From Parapristionchus giblindavisi (taxonomy: Eukaryota > Nematoda > Chromadorea > Rhabditida > Diplogasteridae), in NCBI GenBank assembly GCA_943737045.1, contig CALSFV010000079.1:124001-188000 (forward strand): a DNA stretch of 64,000 nt, read 5' to 3'. The position numbers and the translations under genes are program-made. Positions within the stretch are counted from its first letter, which is position 1, and each line of letters begins with the position of its first letter. This document shows, in pieces, positions 1-12,423 of this stretch. The notes beneath the pieces were generated by a model. It was given only the letters and a program-made list of their open reading frames with translations. It made no database searches and was not told the DNA's origin.

Positions 1-78
1 AGTAGTTGCCATTGCACACTATACTACTAGAGATCAAAGATCAAAGATCGAAGACCAAAGACCAAAGGCTAATTTCAG

Positions 79-1480
79 CCGATCTCCAAGCATCTCTTGA
101 TGTACCGTCAGCCAAATCGATCGAACCATCCTTCTCTTCGGTAACTTCATAAAATCTTATGAATCTGATTTTTGAAATTTCAGAACCGATCGCCTGATCC
201 CTCGACGCGCACAGCGGTTGACGCAACAGCCACTGGTTCTTCCTTGGTGCCGGTAACGCAGGAGCGTCAGAGTCGCGCGCGTACCCGAAATGGTGCGGTT
301 CCCATTGCGGTTCAACCGATGGCGCGAGCTCCCCAAGCTCGTGCCCGCTCGCTCCCACCCATGTCAAGAAACTCTATAAATGCGCCCGTTTTAACTGCCG
401 ATCTGCCCAGCTTATTCGCCAAATCTACGACGGTACCAGAATCCAAGGCTCCGATTGTGGTACGGTACCGACTCCCGGTTACGGTAATGGCGGTTGGTTC
501 AGGCTTATACTGATGGTTCGGCCAAGAAAAATTTTGGATCGGGATTCGGTGTGTATTTTGGCGATGGGCATCCTCTGAATTTGAGCCAACGGGTGAAAGG
601 TAATGTGTGGCCGTTTTTTTGGCTCCGGCCCTTATCTTTCGGAAAGTCTTGTGAAACATTCAAAACGAGAGAGCCATTGTTTATTGGGTATTAAATTAAG
701 TTAATAATATTAACATACGTACGATTATAGGTTTGCATGCAAATAAAATGTAAATTAAAAAAAAATTAATACATAACGTCATAATTCTGACCAGGTGAAT
801 CTTCCGGATTCGCCGAGGTCAAGGCTGCCCAGGCTGCGCTCACACGGATTCGTGATTGGCCAGAATACAGGTTACATGTTTAGATGGTCAGAATACCCGG
901 AAGCACGAACTAAAGGCGCTTTATAGTTAGGCTCCGCTGCCTGGTCCGGGCTTCTAGAGTAGTGTCTTTGGGCGATTAACTATCGTATTTCAGGAGCCAA
1001 CCGATTGTGATTCGCACTGACTACTTGAGTCTCGTTGATGCGATGAACAATGGCGGCTTTGGCGAATTCGCGGCAGAATATGCTGATCTTCGACGATTGG
1101 CTGAAAGGTACGTGGGCGGAGTCGGGATATGGGCGACGTTAGACCAAATCGATTTTAATTTCAGCTTCGAGAATGGCGTCACCTTTGAGCATGTCTATGC
1201 ACACGATGGAGAAGAGGGCAATGAGAAGGTATTTTGGTACTGCTTCATACAAGACTTTATCAAACATATTCTCATTGTCAGGCAGACGCTCTGGCGCGTA
1301 AAGCGATAAATTTGTGCGCGCAGTCTGAGATACCAGCTGCCCTTCGCGGAGTCAGAGCACGATGTATTATCATATTTAATTACTTAATTAATAATTACTG
1401 CGTTTCCAGCACGCAGTCATCTCGCTAAGCGCCCACGTAGTGCCCATGTCAGAGGACGCTCGCCTTCTTGTGTTCCGTAG
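79..1480 (+). CDS. RNase H1-type ribonuclease, 3' part of gene (5' end outside window)
   Basis: Seven exons join in phase: 79-140, 184-459, 503-599, 795-870, 994-1107, 1165-1228, 1282-1363, then the last exon 1410-1480 ending in TAG. Introns are mostly 43-57 bases with GT/AG ends. The joined product carries the whole RNase H fold: YTDGS (first catalytic Asp), FAEVKAA (Glu), VIRTDY (Asp) and HVYAHDGEEGNEKADALA (active-site His and last Asp). All four acidic residues are present, so it should cleave the RNA strand of RNA:DNA hybrids. The loop between the third Asp and the His is short compared with bacterial RNase HI. Exons 1-2 encode a low-complexity Ser/Arg/Ala-rich leader; no hybrid-binding domain is visible within the window. 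The C-terminus is Arg/Ser-rich. The first exon 79-140 is supported only by open frame and splice sites. Confidence 0.82.
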
Positions 1481-1665
1481 AGAGCGCTCTCCTCGCGCCT
1501 GCTCACCTCGATCGGGTCAGCAACGCGAAAGATGCGCCTGGAGCGGCTAGTACTAATTGCTAACTGATAAAGTAATAACAAAGTAACTATAAAGTAATTA
1601 TTGATTAACTATTGCATCGTACGACATATTATCACGAACATGAATATTTCCTATATCCATACAAA

Positions 1666-3452
1666 ATGAACGTGTGCGAAAACATTTCAACTATACTAAT
1701 GGCGATCCCTTAACTGATGATAAGGACAAAGCAAATGCTTTTGCCAACTACTTCAGTCGGTCCTTCAATAGTTCAACATACTCTATTCCTTCAATTGAAG
1801 AATTCACGCAACAGTCCATTGATTATGTTATTTTCACTCCTGCACGCGTAGCCTCCATAATTAGAAAACTTCCAAACAAGAATTCATCTACCCCCGATAA
1901 CATCACATATCTTTTTATGAAAAAAACCACGGATCAAATTTCCGTTCCGTTGTCTATTCTCTTTGGGCGTTTTCTTATTCTTGCTCAATCTCCCTCTATT
2001 TGGCTTACAGCCAAAGTCAAACCTGTATTCAAGAGAAAGGGTTCAAAGAGTGATGTAACCAACTTCCGACCCATATCCCTTACATGTTCAGCATCTAAGA
2101 TCATGGAACGAATTGTCTGTCACGATATTACTCACTATCTATGCAATAACGGATTAATGCCAGACGAACAGCATGGTTTTCGTCGCAAAAGGTCATGCTC
2201 TTCTTGTTTGTTGTCTAGTTTCTCTAATTGGCATGCTGCTTTAAATCAGAAAAAATACATATCAGTAGGATTTATTGATTTTAGTAAAGCATTTGATACG
2301 ATTCCTATCAATCTATTAATCGAGAAATGCTCTAAATTTGGAGTAAAAGGACGTCTACTTGCATGGCTTGCTTCTTTTCTTAGCAATAGAAATCAATATG
2401 TATCTATAAATCAGTCGGATTCCATCGTCTACTCAGTTAACAGTGGAGTGCCTCAGGGTTCATGCTTAGGTCCACTTCTGTTCTCTCTTTACATAAGTGA
2501 GATTCCATCGTTGCTACCATCTAAAGTGTCATGTTGTATGTATGCTGATGACATAAAGTTGTACAGTATAGAGGATCCATCTGCCCTACAAACTGCACTA
2601 AATGTCTTATTCGACTGGTCTCGTTTATGGGGTCTGTCCATGTCGACTACAAAAACAGTAGTAATGCATGTTGGTCCAAACCATCCCAATGTATCTTTCA
2701 CTCTTGGACCATCCAACTTACCGCTTGTTTCCACAATAAAAGACTTAGGAGTAACCTATGACAACAAACTTAAATTTGATGAGCATATTACTAACATCGC
2801 CAATAAGGCAAAATCTCGGTGCGCCTTCATACTTCGATCTTTTATATCTAAAAACCCTACAGTATATGCACGACTGTTTACAATATATGTGCGACCCATT
2901 TTAGAGTTTTGCTCCGAGTTATGGAATCCCCAGTTAATCATGCACGTATCTAAGATCGAGTCCGTCCTTCGAAATTATTCCAGACACGTGTTTCGGAAGT
3001 GCCACTTACCGTACGCTGACTACAGCAACCGTCTACTCAAGCTCAACCTCCCCTCATTAGAATGTAGACGAAACCAAAACGACATTATCATGACATATAA
3101 GATTATCCACAATTTTGTAGACTTAGACCCTCGCTCATTGTTTCTCTTTTCAAATACAATTACTCGTACTCGTGGCCACAATATGAAACTAAGAACCTAT
3201 CGCTCATCTACAACTCAATATCTTTCATTTATTAGTAATCGAATTGTACCAGTATGGAACTCTTTTGAAAATCATATAGTAACTATACCAAACCCTATCA
3301 CTTTTTGTTGTTTCGTTCGAAAGCTCCCGCTGTGATCAAGTAATTGCAGTGGATACACCATTTCTTCATATTTTATTTTAACGTTTTCATCTTTCTAATT
3401 GTTTGTCAGGTTAGCAATCTCTCTGTAAGAAATGATAAAATATTATTATTAT
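1666..3452 (+). mobile_element. LINE copy A (CR1/Jockey-like), 5'-truncated
   Basis: The element covers the RT frame plus a short 3' UTR starting GCTGTGATCAAGTAATTGCAG and ending in TATTATTATTA near 3433-3452. The same 3' UTR start recurs at 19384, 31366 and, reversed, near 17790, which defines the family. The 5' boundary is estimated from where coding similarity stops. Confidence 0.8.
1674..3335 (+). CDS. Non-LTR retrotransposon reverse transcriptase, 5'-truncated ORF
   Basis: An uninterrupted 553-codon frame encodes a CR1/Jockey-type reverse transcriptase. Visible blocks are NFRPISLT, HGFRRKRSC, FIDFSKAFD (palm motif A, near residue 200), SGVPQGSCLGPLLF (motif B, near 258) and YADD (motif C, near 290), then the thumb and the C-terminal block RPILEFCSELWNP. 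The apurinic-type endonuclease expected upstream is missing: the frame opens in the linker between endonuclease and RT, with a GTG rather than a credible ATG, so it is a dead-on-arrival 5' truncation. There is no internal stop or frameshift, so insertion was fairly recent. Catalytic Asp residues are intact, but the element could not mobilise itself without the endonuclease. Confidence 0.9.
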   Translation: MRKHFNYTNGDPLTDDKDKANAFANYFSRSFNSSTYSIPSIEEFTQQSIDYVIFTPARVASIIRKLPNKNSSTPDNITYLFMKKTTDQISVPLSILFGRFLILAQSPSIWLTAKVKPVFKRKGSKSDVTNFRPISLTCSASKIMERIVCHDITHYLCNNGLMPDEQHGFRRKRSCSSCLLSSFSNWHAALNQKKYISVGFIDFSKAFDTIPINLLIEKCSKFGVKGRLLAWLASFLSNRNQYVSINQSDSIVYSVNSGVPQGSCLGPLLFSLYISEIPSLLPSKVSCCMYADDIKLYSIEDPSALQTALNVLFDWSRLWGLSMSTTKTVVMHVGPNHPNVSFTLGPSNLPLVSTIKDLGVTYDNKLKFDEHITNIANKAKSRCAFILRSFISKNPTVYARLFTIYVRPILEFCSELWNPQLIMHVSKIESVLRNYSRHVFRKCHLPYADYSNRLLKLNLPSLECRRNQNDIIMTYKIIHNFVDLDPRSLFLFSNTITRTRGHNMKLRTYRSSTTQYLSFISNRIVPVWNSFENHIVTIPNPITFCCFVRKLPL

Positions 3453-3552
3453 AAACTATCTCCCCCGCTCGTTGCCAAACCCGTTTGAAGTGATGTATTT
3501 ATATTTCGCAACATCTTGCCCTATTTTAGAAAGACGAAGGCATTGCAGCTAC

Positions 3553-3592
3553 TCTTGCAGCAAATAAACAAGCGTATTTTATATGGTCAATA
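3553..3592 (+). repeat. Solo end of MITE family X
   Basis: The stretch matches only the right terminus of the GTATAAAAT-type MITE seen complete at 7532-7818 (CAAATAAACAAG, then TATTTTATA and GGTCAATA). Confidence 0.5.
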
Positions 3593-3639
3593 AACACGGA
3601 CAAAACCTAAAAAGCGACAAAATGATAACAATAAGAAAA

Positions 3640-4150
3640 AGCTATTACAGCAATATCTTTTGGCATTTCTTGTTGGAAAAAGAGATAAAGGGTATAAAGG
3701 TGAAGATTATTCCGATTATTCAAGGCACACCAAAGGTCAATTCAGTCCGGATCTCACGAAGAACTGTCCTTTGAAGAAGTTTTAAATAACCGAAAACAGA
3801 TGGTAGGCAGAGGAGCAAGGGCCGAGTTCCCTAGGCGGATGAGGAGAGCAAGGAAGTGACTCTCGAGCATTGTTAGTAGATGCCTTGATAGTAGGTGCCT
3901 ATTCACCTTTACACATTTCGACCACTTAGATATGAGAAAACCCAAGTGAATAAAAAAAAGAACTGTTTTTTTGCTCGCCCATGACCTCAACGAACGGCTG
4001 CCAGAGGTAATGGGTTAGATGCTCACCAGTTGGAGGGTGGCATTATAGGTGAGTGCAGAGTCATTTTTAGTGCCTAGTAGATAAACAACAAGAGAGATAC
4101 GAGCGACCAAAGTGTTGCAAAGCAACTTTCGCATCAATGTAACACATTGC
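3640..4150 (-). mobile_element. mariner transposon relic (3' half of transposase plus one terminal repeat)
   Basis: Read on the minus strand, 3860-3740 gives pieces resembling a mariner C-terminus (NNARESLPCSP, then SSAYHLFS and NFFKGQFF), with stops and frameshifts. Near 4108-4150 the reverse complement reads CATTGATGCGAAAGTTGC, resembling the TTAGGTTGATGC terminal repeat of the mariner at 34578-37063. The transposase middle is missing, so the copy is internally deleted and dead. Exact ends are uncertain. Confidence 0.55.
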
Positions 4151-5414
4151 GCACTTTTGCGTCTCCATTGTGCAGACGGTTCACATAAGAAAAGAAACTT
4201 CGCGATAATCTTTTTTTATTATTATAGAAGTGCCTGAACAGCCTGGGAAGAGTATCAAAAACTCCTACATTTCACAGCATGAAAGCTCAAGATCATTAAA
4301 TCATCATATTATTACTCATTCTTCGGAGGATTGTCCCCATGTACCTATTGCTCTCTTGCCTTTTGATGAAAAATCACGAAAACGTACTAAAGTACTGTCC
4401 TAGCAATAGTTTTTGTTGAATAAAACCTCTACAAGCTAACTTTACCTAGTATTCAAACCTACATTTGTATAGGCGCATTTGTATTTATGATCTTTCCTAG
4501 TTCGCAGACCAATTCCAGAGATTTATTATTATATGCACTATAGCACAAGCGCTCTGTCTAACCAACGCACTTCTGCTATAATATAATCTCTTTTGTCGTG
4601 TCCTCGTCGATTTATAACACAACTGTATTCTCATCTGCCACATTTTCCGCATAGGACAAAGTACGCTACTGTAATTCATGAGATGTGGTGAGAATCACAA
4701 TATCACAATATTTGTGCTGCCGACCATTCATAATGAATATTATGTATTTGACATTTCATGAAACGTGCATTGTGTCACGTTTTCGCCTTTGAAGAGGCCT
4801 ACGTAAACTCGAAATAGTTTCTTACAATTAGATTAGAGAATGCCTAAACACTCGTTGTCATTGGCAAAACGAACGTTCTTTTCGGTTTGCCCAATTACTA
4901 TTCCGTCTTCACGCATCCTTTTTGTTGGTCTAGTTATGTGTCAAACTACATATACATTAGTGAGATGCTTAAGCAATACGGGATACTTGTTCGTTTCTAC
5001 GAATCCTCGACACTATTATAGTGTTGTTGATGATGCTTATAATTCAGAAGCATATTTACTTCGAGTATTGTCTCGTGATAAAATAGATTTCTATTTCCAT
5101 CCTTAGTATAGTAATGCTTCATCGCGCATGTAAAGTCTTTTGAGGAAGTGTATGTCGGATCATAAACTATCTATCATAGTTGAGATATTTGAATGTACAC
5201 GACATATTCATTTTTGTTCAGTTCGTACTTTGAAATTTTCATGTATTTTCATTTAAACTTGTGTCCTGTGCCTATTCTCGAAACCATCTGTTCTGACTGA
5301 CTCTGACTATGCGCTCTTAATTTCTTTCTCGATGAGAGATTGTGGTCAGAGCGCAGAGTTTTGAACTGTTTGAGTCAACCTTTAACAATATAGTACACTA
5401 CGACTTCAGATATA
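4151..5414. other. Intergenic, no gene recognised
   Basis: AT-rich sequence. An 88-codon ATG frame at 4840-5106 has no recognisable domain and no paralogue in the window. A degraded stretch near 5310-5365 resembles the MITE family Z core. The bases just before 5415 contain ACTTCAG, a possible splice-leader acceptor for receptor A. Confidence 0.5.
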
Positions 5415-8400
5415 ATGTCTCAATATTACTCCAACCAATCATTTTTTCTCGCCTCCGCAAGAGCAGACTCCATTAGGAATTCGGTAATTTTTTATTTATT
5501 TTTTTAAATGCAAAGTGAAAAATGCGAAAAAGGGTAGATCAAACTCTTCTTTTCGAAATAGTTCGAAAGAGATTCCATATCCATAAATCATATAAGAAAG
5601 ATAGGAAAAAATGAAGGTTGTCAAGAATCAAAATTGCAAATTTGCCCTCACGTTTTTGCATACTCTCACGCACTCTCTCGTCTCGCTGAGAAAACACAGG
5701 AAAAATCAGAGAGCATGCAAAAGTGAGCTTGCAAATTAGTCATTTTGATTTTTGGCAACCTTTTTATTATAACCTTTCTCATATTCTTTAGATATTTCTC
5801 AATCTCGGTTATGTACCAATATATTTCCTTTTTGTTTGCATGTACAAGGAGAGGCGAGTTCTACAAATGTACAAGGTACGGTAATAATTATTAAATGATT
5901 AAAGTAAATAATTATTTATTCAGGCCACCATTGTATTCTCAGGGATTATCGAATTCACCATTTCCTTGCCCTATACGATATTCCATACTTGGATGGCAAT
6001 ATTTGTAAGCGAGGTAGGGATTTCATATGAAAACTATAGGGTTGTTTTTTTTTTACATTTTAAGCTAACATTCCATTTCATAACGATAACAAACGTTATT
6101 AATGTATTTTTTTGTTCAAATGCTTTAATTTCACGCCCTGAGCTAATTTACTCTACGCATTGGCAACAATTTCTCTTACAATTAGACAAAGAGTGTGAGA
6201 GAGAGTGGAGTCAGAGCGGAAAGTTTCTAATTAGCATGAGGTGTCACTGCATTAATCCGTTTCCAATAAGTTTCAGATAGATATGTATTTGATTCTTCCC
6301 TTTAGGATATCGAGACAACGATGCTGGCATGCACAGCGATCAGGATGGGAACATCTGTCCTGAACTTTGTTTCATTCAATGCACTCACGGTACGTTACTC
6401 AATCAGCCTTCGTTCTGATACTAGTCGACTGTCTGATACTAGTCTTCTTTCTGATACTAGTCTTATCGCTCATACTAGGTTCTTTTTATGCTCTGTGTGT
6501 GGGAGTTTTCACTAGGAAGAATACATTGTTTTTATATGTCAAATTACCTATAATTCAAGTTCAAACATCGAAAGTTTAATCGAGATCAAATAAACAACAA
6601 CTATCCTTAGAATATTACTATATCAAAGATCTGACTGGGTCTCTGATATAGTATTCTTATTGAAAGTTTATGCATGGCACTTGGCACAGAAATGACATGC
6701 CACGAAATTTCGTATATGGTTCAAGTAAACCCTTCTGAGCACGATTATCGTCTTGAGAAAACCTGAAAAAAATATTTTCCGGGTTTCTCAATTGTTCATA
6801 CTCAGCGCGCGAATTAGTTAATATAAAAATTTCATTACTCGTTGTATGTACAGCAGCAAATCGTTTCAATAGTTTTTTCATTTAGTGAATATTAGTAACA
6901 ATACCATTAGAAATGTAAAATATTATTATATCTTATTTTAGGCTGTGAGTGTTTCCCGATTGATCAGCGTCGTATTCAGCATTCATACTGGGATGTTATG
7001 CAATCTTGCAGTCCTGCTCATAGCCAGCTTACCCATTGTGAGTTTGTCTGAAATATTTTTTTTTGGCCTTTATCAAGAACTGAACCATCGGGAATGGATT
7101 TTTTTGCTATTTAAGCGACACTCCAAGCTAACTTGAAACTCTCCGCTCTGGCCACACTCTCTCGCTTTCTTTGTCTACGAGAGAGTATTGCCAATGCGGA
7201 GAGTAAAATTAGCTTGGGTGAGCCTTTAAAAAGCAGATCAAGCTGCATAATAATAATAATTTTACCTTTACCTATACGATATTCCTCGGATAATTCATAT
7301 TCAATCTTCAGCTATTCCTCTTCGTATACGAATTCATCGCAAGCGTCCCATGGCCCAATGCAGTCTGTTCACCTATTCTGTTCTACGCAGATATCGCGCC
7401 TATTGTGGTTTGTTCATACCCTTTGCTATCGCGAATTTTTTTACAGATAATGACAAAAGTGAGAGATACTGATCAGAGTCAGAGTGATTAGCTGAAGAGA
7501 CTCACTCTGGTTAAAATTTCTCATATTCTCCTATTGTGCGTATAAAATGTATAATACTTGCATAAGAAAATGACAAATGGTGCTAACGAACGGAAGTCAC
7601 AATCGAGAGGTGAGCGAGATGTAGCCTTCTACATCTCGCCGCGCCTCTCGATTGTCTCTCCGCTGCCTCTCTCTAACCCGGCTGATCTTCGCCGCGCGCT
7701 ATATTATATATAAAAGAGATCGGCATATTTTCTGAACCATGCAAAACAAGAAAGTCTCTTGTGGGAGTGATTGGCTACTCTCGTACCAAATAAACAAGTG
7801 TATTTTATACGGTCAATAAGAAAAGTATCTGAATTCCAAATATATGCGCATTTTATAGATTTATTCACTTAAATATATATTTATCAATTTTTAATGAACA
7901 ATTAATAATTAAATATATGAATTATGCAAATTTAAGTATATTTAGAGTTCAATTATCCCTGATTCAGGCGTTCAACGCGTATAACTTCGCCATTCCCCTC
8001 ATCGCCGTCTTCATCAATCTCTTCACCGCGTGCTATCTGGTCTACAAAAGCAAGACAAATGGTAAATTTTATCTTGAGATGTATGCTTTACCGAAATGCA
8101 CTTCAGTGCACACTCTGAGTAGTGGACGAACTGTTCATGAATTGTATATCGCCGGCGCATTGCTCATTCAGAGCTTGATTCCAGCTCTGACTATGAGCAG
8201 TAAGGGATACAGATCGATAACGGAAATCTACGGTACTGATCGGTTCAACTTTTTTTATACATAAAGCTTGAACTAGCTAATATTGAGACACTTTATATTG
8301 GAAAAGAATAGGGAATACCAGCCAAAATAATCTGAAACGAGAGTATGTCCAGAGTGGGGAGTTTCCAATCAGCTAGGAGAGTAAAGATGAAGATGAAACC

Positions 8401-8845
8401 ACAATGTTCAGCCATTTTCCTTCGAAGGCCAGGCGAATGATAGTGCATTAATTTTATGGGAATTTCTTTATTCAGTGATTGGTCTGGCTTTCAAAATGGT
8501 CATGATTGAAGTTTATAAAAAGTTCCAGGACTGAAATACGCGGCGTGGCTGAAAGAGCTCATCGATGGCTCTGGCTACTTGACAACAGGATTAAATATGA
8601 CCGCGTCGATGTTGTTCATAAAGACCTTCCGACAGCTATTCAGAAAGGTTTTTATACTAGTTGTGCTATATCCAAAATACAAAAGTAAGCTGTATCTACA
8701 ATACGAAAATATTGATCTCAAAAATGAGAAAACGAATTATAGTAACCATTTTTAGCTTGTTCTACGGCAACGACTTTCGAAGACTATACCTACAACAACT
8801 ATGTCCGTTACACCGACTGCAGCTGCCGACTATCGATTGAGATGA
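5415..8845 (+). CDS. Seven-helix chemoreceptor A (10 exons, 315 aa)
   Basis: Exons 5415-5483, 5792-5875, 5924-6013, 6306-6389, 6942-7037, 7312-7407, 7968-8061, 8107-8232, 8529-8647 and 8756-8845 (TGA) join in one frame with GT-AG introns. Lengths 69/84/90/84/96/96/94/126/119 recur in receptors B and F, strong evidence for the model. The product starts MSQYYSNQSFFLAS and has hydrophobic segments typical of a seven-transmembrane nematode chemoreceptor, probably in ciliated sensory neurons (family knowledge, not seen). Signatures are GYVPIYF, FTISLPYTIF, NALTAVSVSRL, VPWPNAVCSPILFY, NAYNFAIPLIAVFIN, LLIQSLIPALTMSSKGYRS and GLNMTASMLFIKTF. The C-tail is Ser/Thr-rich. Several introns carry MITEs, yet all splice sites look intact. 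I cannot place it in a named receptor class. Confidence 0.85.
5613..5765. repeat. Palindromic MITE in receptor A intron 1
   Basis: The arms AAGGTTGTCAAGAATCAAAA and TTTTGATTTTTGGCAACCTT are near-perfect inverted repeats about 60 bases long around a short centre. Confidence 0.7.
7111..7229. repeat. MITE family Z (TTAA-flanked), receptor A intron 5
   Basis: An inverted-repeat element of about 119 bp beginning TTAAGCGACACTCCAAGCTA and ending TGAGCCTTTAA. Its palindromic core is CTCTCCGCTCTGGCCACACT with CTCTCGCTTTC. Other copies are at 8893, 28765, 45180, 53808, 63641 and 63970. Confidence 0.75.
7532..7818. repeat. MITE family X, receptor A intron 6
   Basis: Terminal repeats are TATTGTGCGTATAAAATGTA and, inverted, GTATTTTATACGGTCAATA. 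The interior contains an inverted CAATCGAGAGG / CCTCTCGATTG pair. Related copies are at 11210, 39117, 41592, 53115, 58444 and 61487. Confidence 0.75.
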
Positions 8846-10021
8846 GAGTATCGTGAACTAATCACCTTTGATTATCATAATGTACTGACCAACAGGCACG
8901 TCTCGAACTAATTCGAAACTCTCCCGTCTGGCAACACTCTCTCGCTTTCGTTGTCTACGAGAGAGCGTTATCAGAGCGGAGATTAAAATTAGCTATTGCT
9001 GTGGCTTTAACGTTCGTATGATATCTTGTTTTTTTATCAAATTGTCTGAATTTTTCATATATACCTGAATTGTAAATGTTTCCCAGTTATTTCCTGATTC
9101 GTTAAAAATTAATTCACATTTCCCAGTGTGTTGATGTAAGCCGTTGTTTCTTTGAAAGCCCAACAATCGAGAGATCACTAATTTTAAGATAGCTTCTATG
9201 TTCAACTGTGAGGAGAAAAGCGTTTTGTTACACTTATTGTATTTCTTAAACATGTGCATTTATCGATTGTGCGCTAACGGAACAGCTTAGTAGTTTATAA
9301 GAAGTCGTAGCGCTAATTGTGTTTCTGCTGGATAGATCGAAGTCGTATTGAGGTCGGGATGAAATGTCAACGATAGCACAGTAAACAACGCAAACAAGTT
9401 AGATGGGTCCCCCCCTGTAGACCGCTCACAAGAGGGAGATTGCATCTTCAACTAAGTTTACCTTGAGCGATCTCTTTTGTTGACTTACAAAAATGGTAGT
9501 CTGCGTATTCAATACCTTTCTTCTCACTCTAGCAGACAGTACGACTTTGTATTGCTCACCACTACAGCACAGTGCAAATGGTAGCCCAAAAACAACCGAT
9601 TTGCCCATATACAGGCTAGCATTTGTCTGAATACGGGCAAATCGTTCGCCAACTAACGGCATTCGGGTAAATTTAATCTCTGTGTACAGCCCTTTGTTCT
9701 GCACAAAACCATTGGGGGTTGGTGTATGCCATTAAATGAATTCTATTCCAAAATCCAGAACAAACTTCTATGCACAGTGTACGAGCATTATCAAAATTCG
9801 TGCGATATTTCATATCATCACGTGTATAATTTCACATCTTTTCCTCCTACGCAAACACTCGATTCGAGGTATTGTAATTTCATTAATACATCAATGGCTA
9901 AGAAATTCATAGAGGTCTAAGTTCTCACATTATGTCTTGAGAGATCAGAAAGGCAAATGAACATACACACGAATGGTGTGATCTAGATCATTGTTTTATC
10001 TAATCGTTCTGGAGCAATCTT
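8846..10021. other. Intergenic: MITE Z copy and a duplicated 0.27-kb block
   Basis: 8893-9010 is a MITE family Z copy. 9740-10010 is about 85-90% identical (by eye) to 22890-23165 and carries no convincing gene. A 92-codon minus frame at 9704-9426 has no recognisable domain. Confidence 0.6.
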
Positions 10022-10190
10022 ATGAGTCAGATTCATAAGATTGCTAATCATCGTGACTTGAAGTGGAGCAGATCTGTGATCGATTGGACCCCTCGAGGAC
10101 CTAGGGGGGGGGGGGGGGGCGGACTCCCAACATTAAGATGGAAAGATCTCTTCATGCGCATCGCCGTTGCACATCAGATCCTGCTCTTGA
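10022..10190 (+). mobile_element. LINE C-terminal tail relic
   Basis: The frame reads WSRSVIDWTPRGPR, a run of about 16 G at 10104-10119, then LRWKDLF. This resembles the W-x-PRG-x-KR-GRP-x-RW-x-D tail downstream of the RT in several nematode LINEs. The G run has shifted the frame. A second relic of the same kind lies at 45941-46085. Confidence 0.5.
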
Positions 10191-10827
10191 TAAATATGTT
10201 CAAACTGTAACTGTAACAACTAGCGGGCAATTAGAGGATTTTCAATTAGTTTTTTTTATGATGACTCCCTTGAACGCAATCACATCACTAAAGAAAACAA
10301 ACAATGCCCAGGGGCAGTGATCATTAGTCACTCTGATTGTGTAAAGTCGTCCATTCCGAGTGCGAGTGCACCGTCGTTCAAGAAGGGCCGAAGAAGTGTA
10401 GTTGTTGTCATGGTTGATAACTGACTTCACCATCCAGTCCGGATGGTGTCAATTCGATTTGAGAAAAGAACCATCAATAAACTCGATTTACAAAACTACT
10501 AATTAAAATATCGATCTGCTAACGATGCAAGCGCATTCTCCTTGATATTCTGCTTGACATTTCTTCTGTTGACGATTTGATACCAAAAAAAATATCGAAG
10601 AGCTACACAGCTCCAAAGTCGGCAACTTTCGGCGTCCACTTCGAAATCTTGAAATGCTATATTTGCGAATGTGGTATGTGCAAAAATTAAATTATAGTCC
10701 AGAAATTATTAAATTATCAATGACTGATGAAACGATTTACATTAATCACCTCATTTCTCCTTTGCTATTCATCGTTCTCCATTTCATTCTTTTACTCACC
10801 GGACTCCCGCAACGGTCATTACTCGCC
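10191..10827. other. Intergenic, possible promoter side of the zinc-finger gene
   Basis: No domain-bearing frame is seen. An ATG frame from 10654 runs into the zinc-finger gene's first exon, so translation could start upstream of 10828; the added residues would be hydrophobic and unlike a finger protein, so I prefer the internal ATG. Confidence 0.35.
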
Positions 10828-12380
10828 ATGGCTACTCGGTGTGTTTTTGTTTAAATTTCTTCTCTATTAAACTAAACTTAATTTTAGAAAGATCGCATCT
10901 AGTAAAGACGACACTAACCGCAATCCCAACTTCACCACCGAAGAGGTTATAACAAGCTTGAAGCCCACTTTCAATATTCAATAACTTTACAGCTCAACAC
11001 CGCCGCAGTCCATCACACAACCAATTCTTGGACTATTCAACTACACGTACACCTTCACAGCGTGGTGAACAAAGAAACGGTACGATCATTTGAGTACTTC
11101 TGCAAGAATAGCCCGCACTATTATTATCAATAGGTCATAAGTCTTGTCGCACTTTTCGTCCTTAAATAAATTTAAATAACGTTATCTCGGCAAAATAAAT
11201 CAATCAAAGTATTTTGCGTATAAAATGTACTTGCATAAGAAAATGACAAACGGTGCTAACGAACGGAAGTCACAATCGAGAGGCGGGCGAGATGTAGCAT
11301 TCTACATCTCGCCCCGCCTCTCGATTGTCTCTCTGCTGCCTCTCTTTAACCCGGATGACCGTCGCCGCGCGCTATATGATATATAAGAGAGGAATCGCGA
11401 GAAAATCGACCGTTTCGGAGGGTCCGCGGACATAGAAATTTCGACCCCTCAAAAATTCAGATTAAGTACTTTGAACGATGCTCTATCGAACTGTGTTGGC
11501 CGAATTTTCATATCTGCTCTCATTTCCGAGTTGCGGTAGGTCAAAGTTGGCAGGTACGGTATTTTTGGCTCGAGTTTGCGTCAGAAAAATGATCATAACT
11601 CCGTTCAAAATAATGATAGAAATTTTTTCAAAAAAAGCATAGAAAGAGGAGATCTTGGGCAACATTTCCCAGTTGATGACGTCATTTGTCGACCATGCGC
11701 CGGTGCGGGGCGGTCAGTTTTATGATAAAGTGACGTAACTTTCCTAATCGGAAAAAGTGCACTTTTCTTCTACGCGCGTTTTGTTGCGCCCATATGTGTC
11801 TAAAAATGACCCAAGTTTCAGAGGATTTGAGAAATGCAAAAAAAAAGCGTTGATTTTAGTGACGCGACCTCGGACCTGTCATAGGAAAGAACGGCTTATT
11901 CCTTTATCAAGAAACAGCAAAGGAGCTTAAATGACTCAAAAACATCCGAAAAGCATTACGAGCTCAAAATACCCATATATGACAGTTATTTGAAACATAA
12001 AATCACCGAATTCCGATAAATTTGAAAAAAATCCCATATTTTGCTTTTCCACGTGTAAAAAACGTCTCAGTAATGTTAATTAATCTTTATAATATTTCTT
12101 ATAATGTTTTGAACATTTATGTTTTTGGAACTGAAGGCCTACCTGCTCTTAGAGCCGAGATATCCGCCATCGAGATTACACGCGCGCGCCCCAACTCGCG
12201 CGACTGCTCATCATCCACTCTCTCACTCCCACACGCTCTTTCGTGAACAGACAGGGAGAGAAAAAAAGGAGAAGGGAGACTAACATCTGGCAACTACACA
12301 AAATGGAGATGTTAGAAAACTCTGAGCGAACAGAGTTGCATTTGAACAACAAAGAACGAGTGTGAGCCCCCCCCCCAACC

Positions 12381-12423
<43 letters not shown>

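Noticed and set aside
4840..5106. 88-codon ATG frame as a gene
   Set aside because: No domain, no paralogue, no splice partner; length is within chance for this AT content.
9426..9704. 92-codon minus-strand frame as a gene
   Set aside because: No recognisable motif and no exon structure around it; kept only as unassigned.
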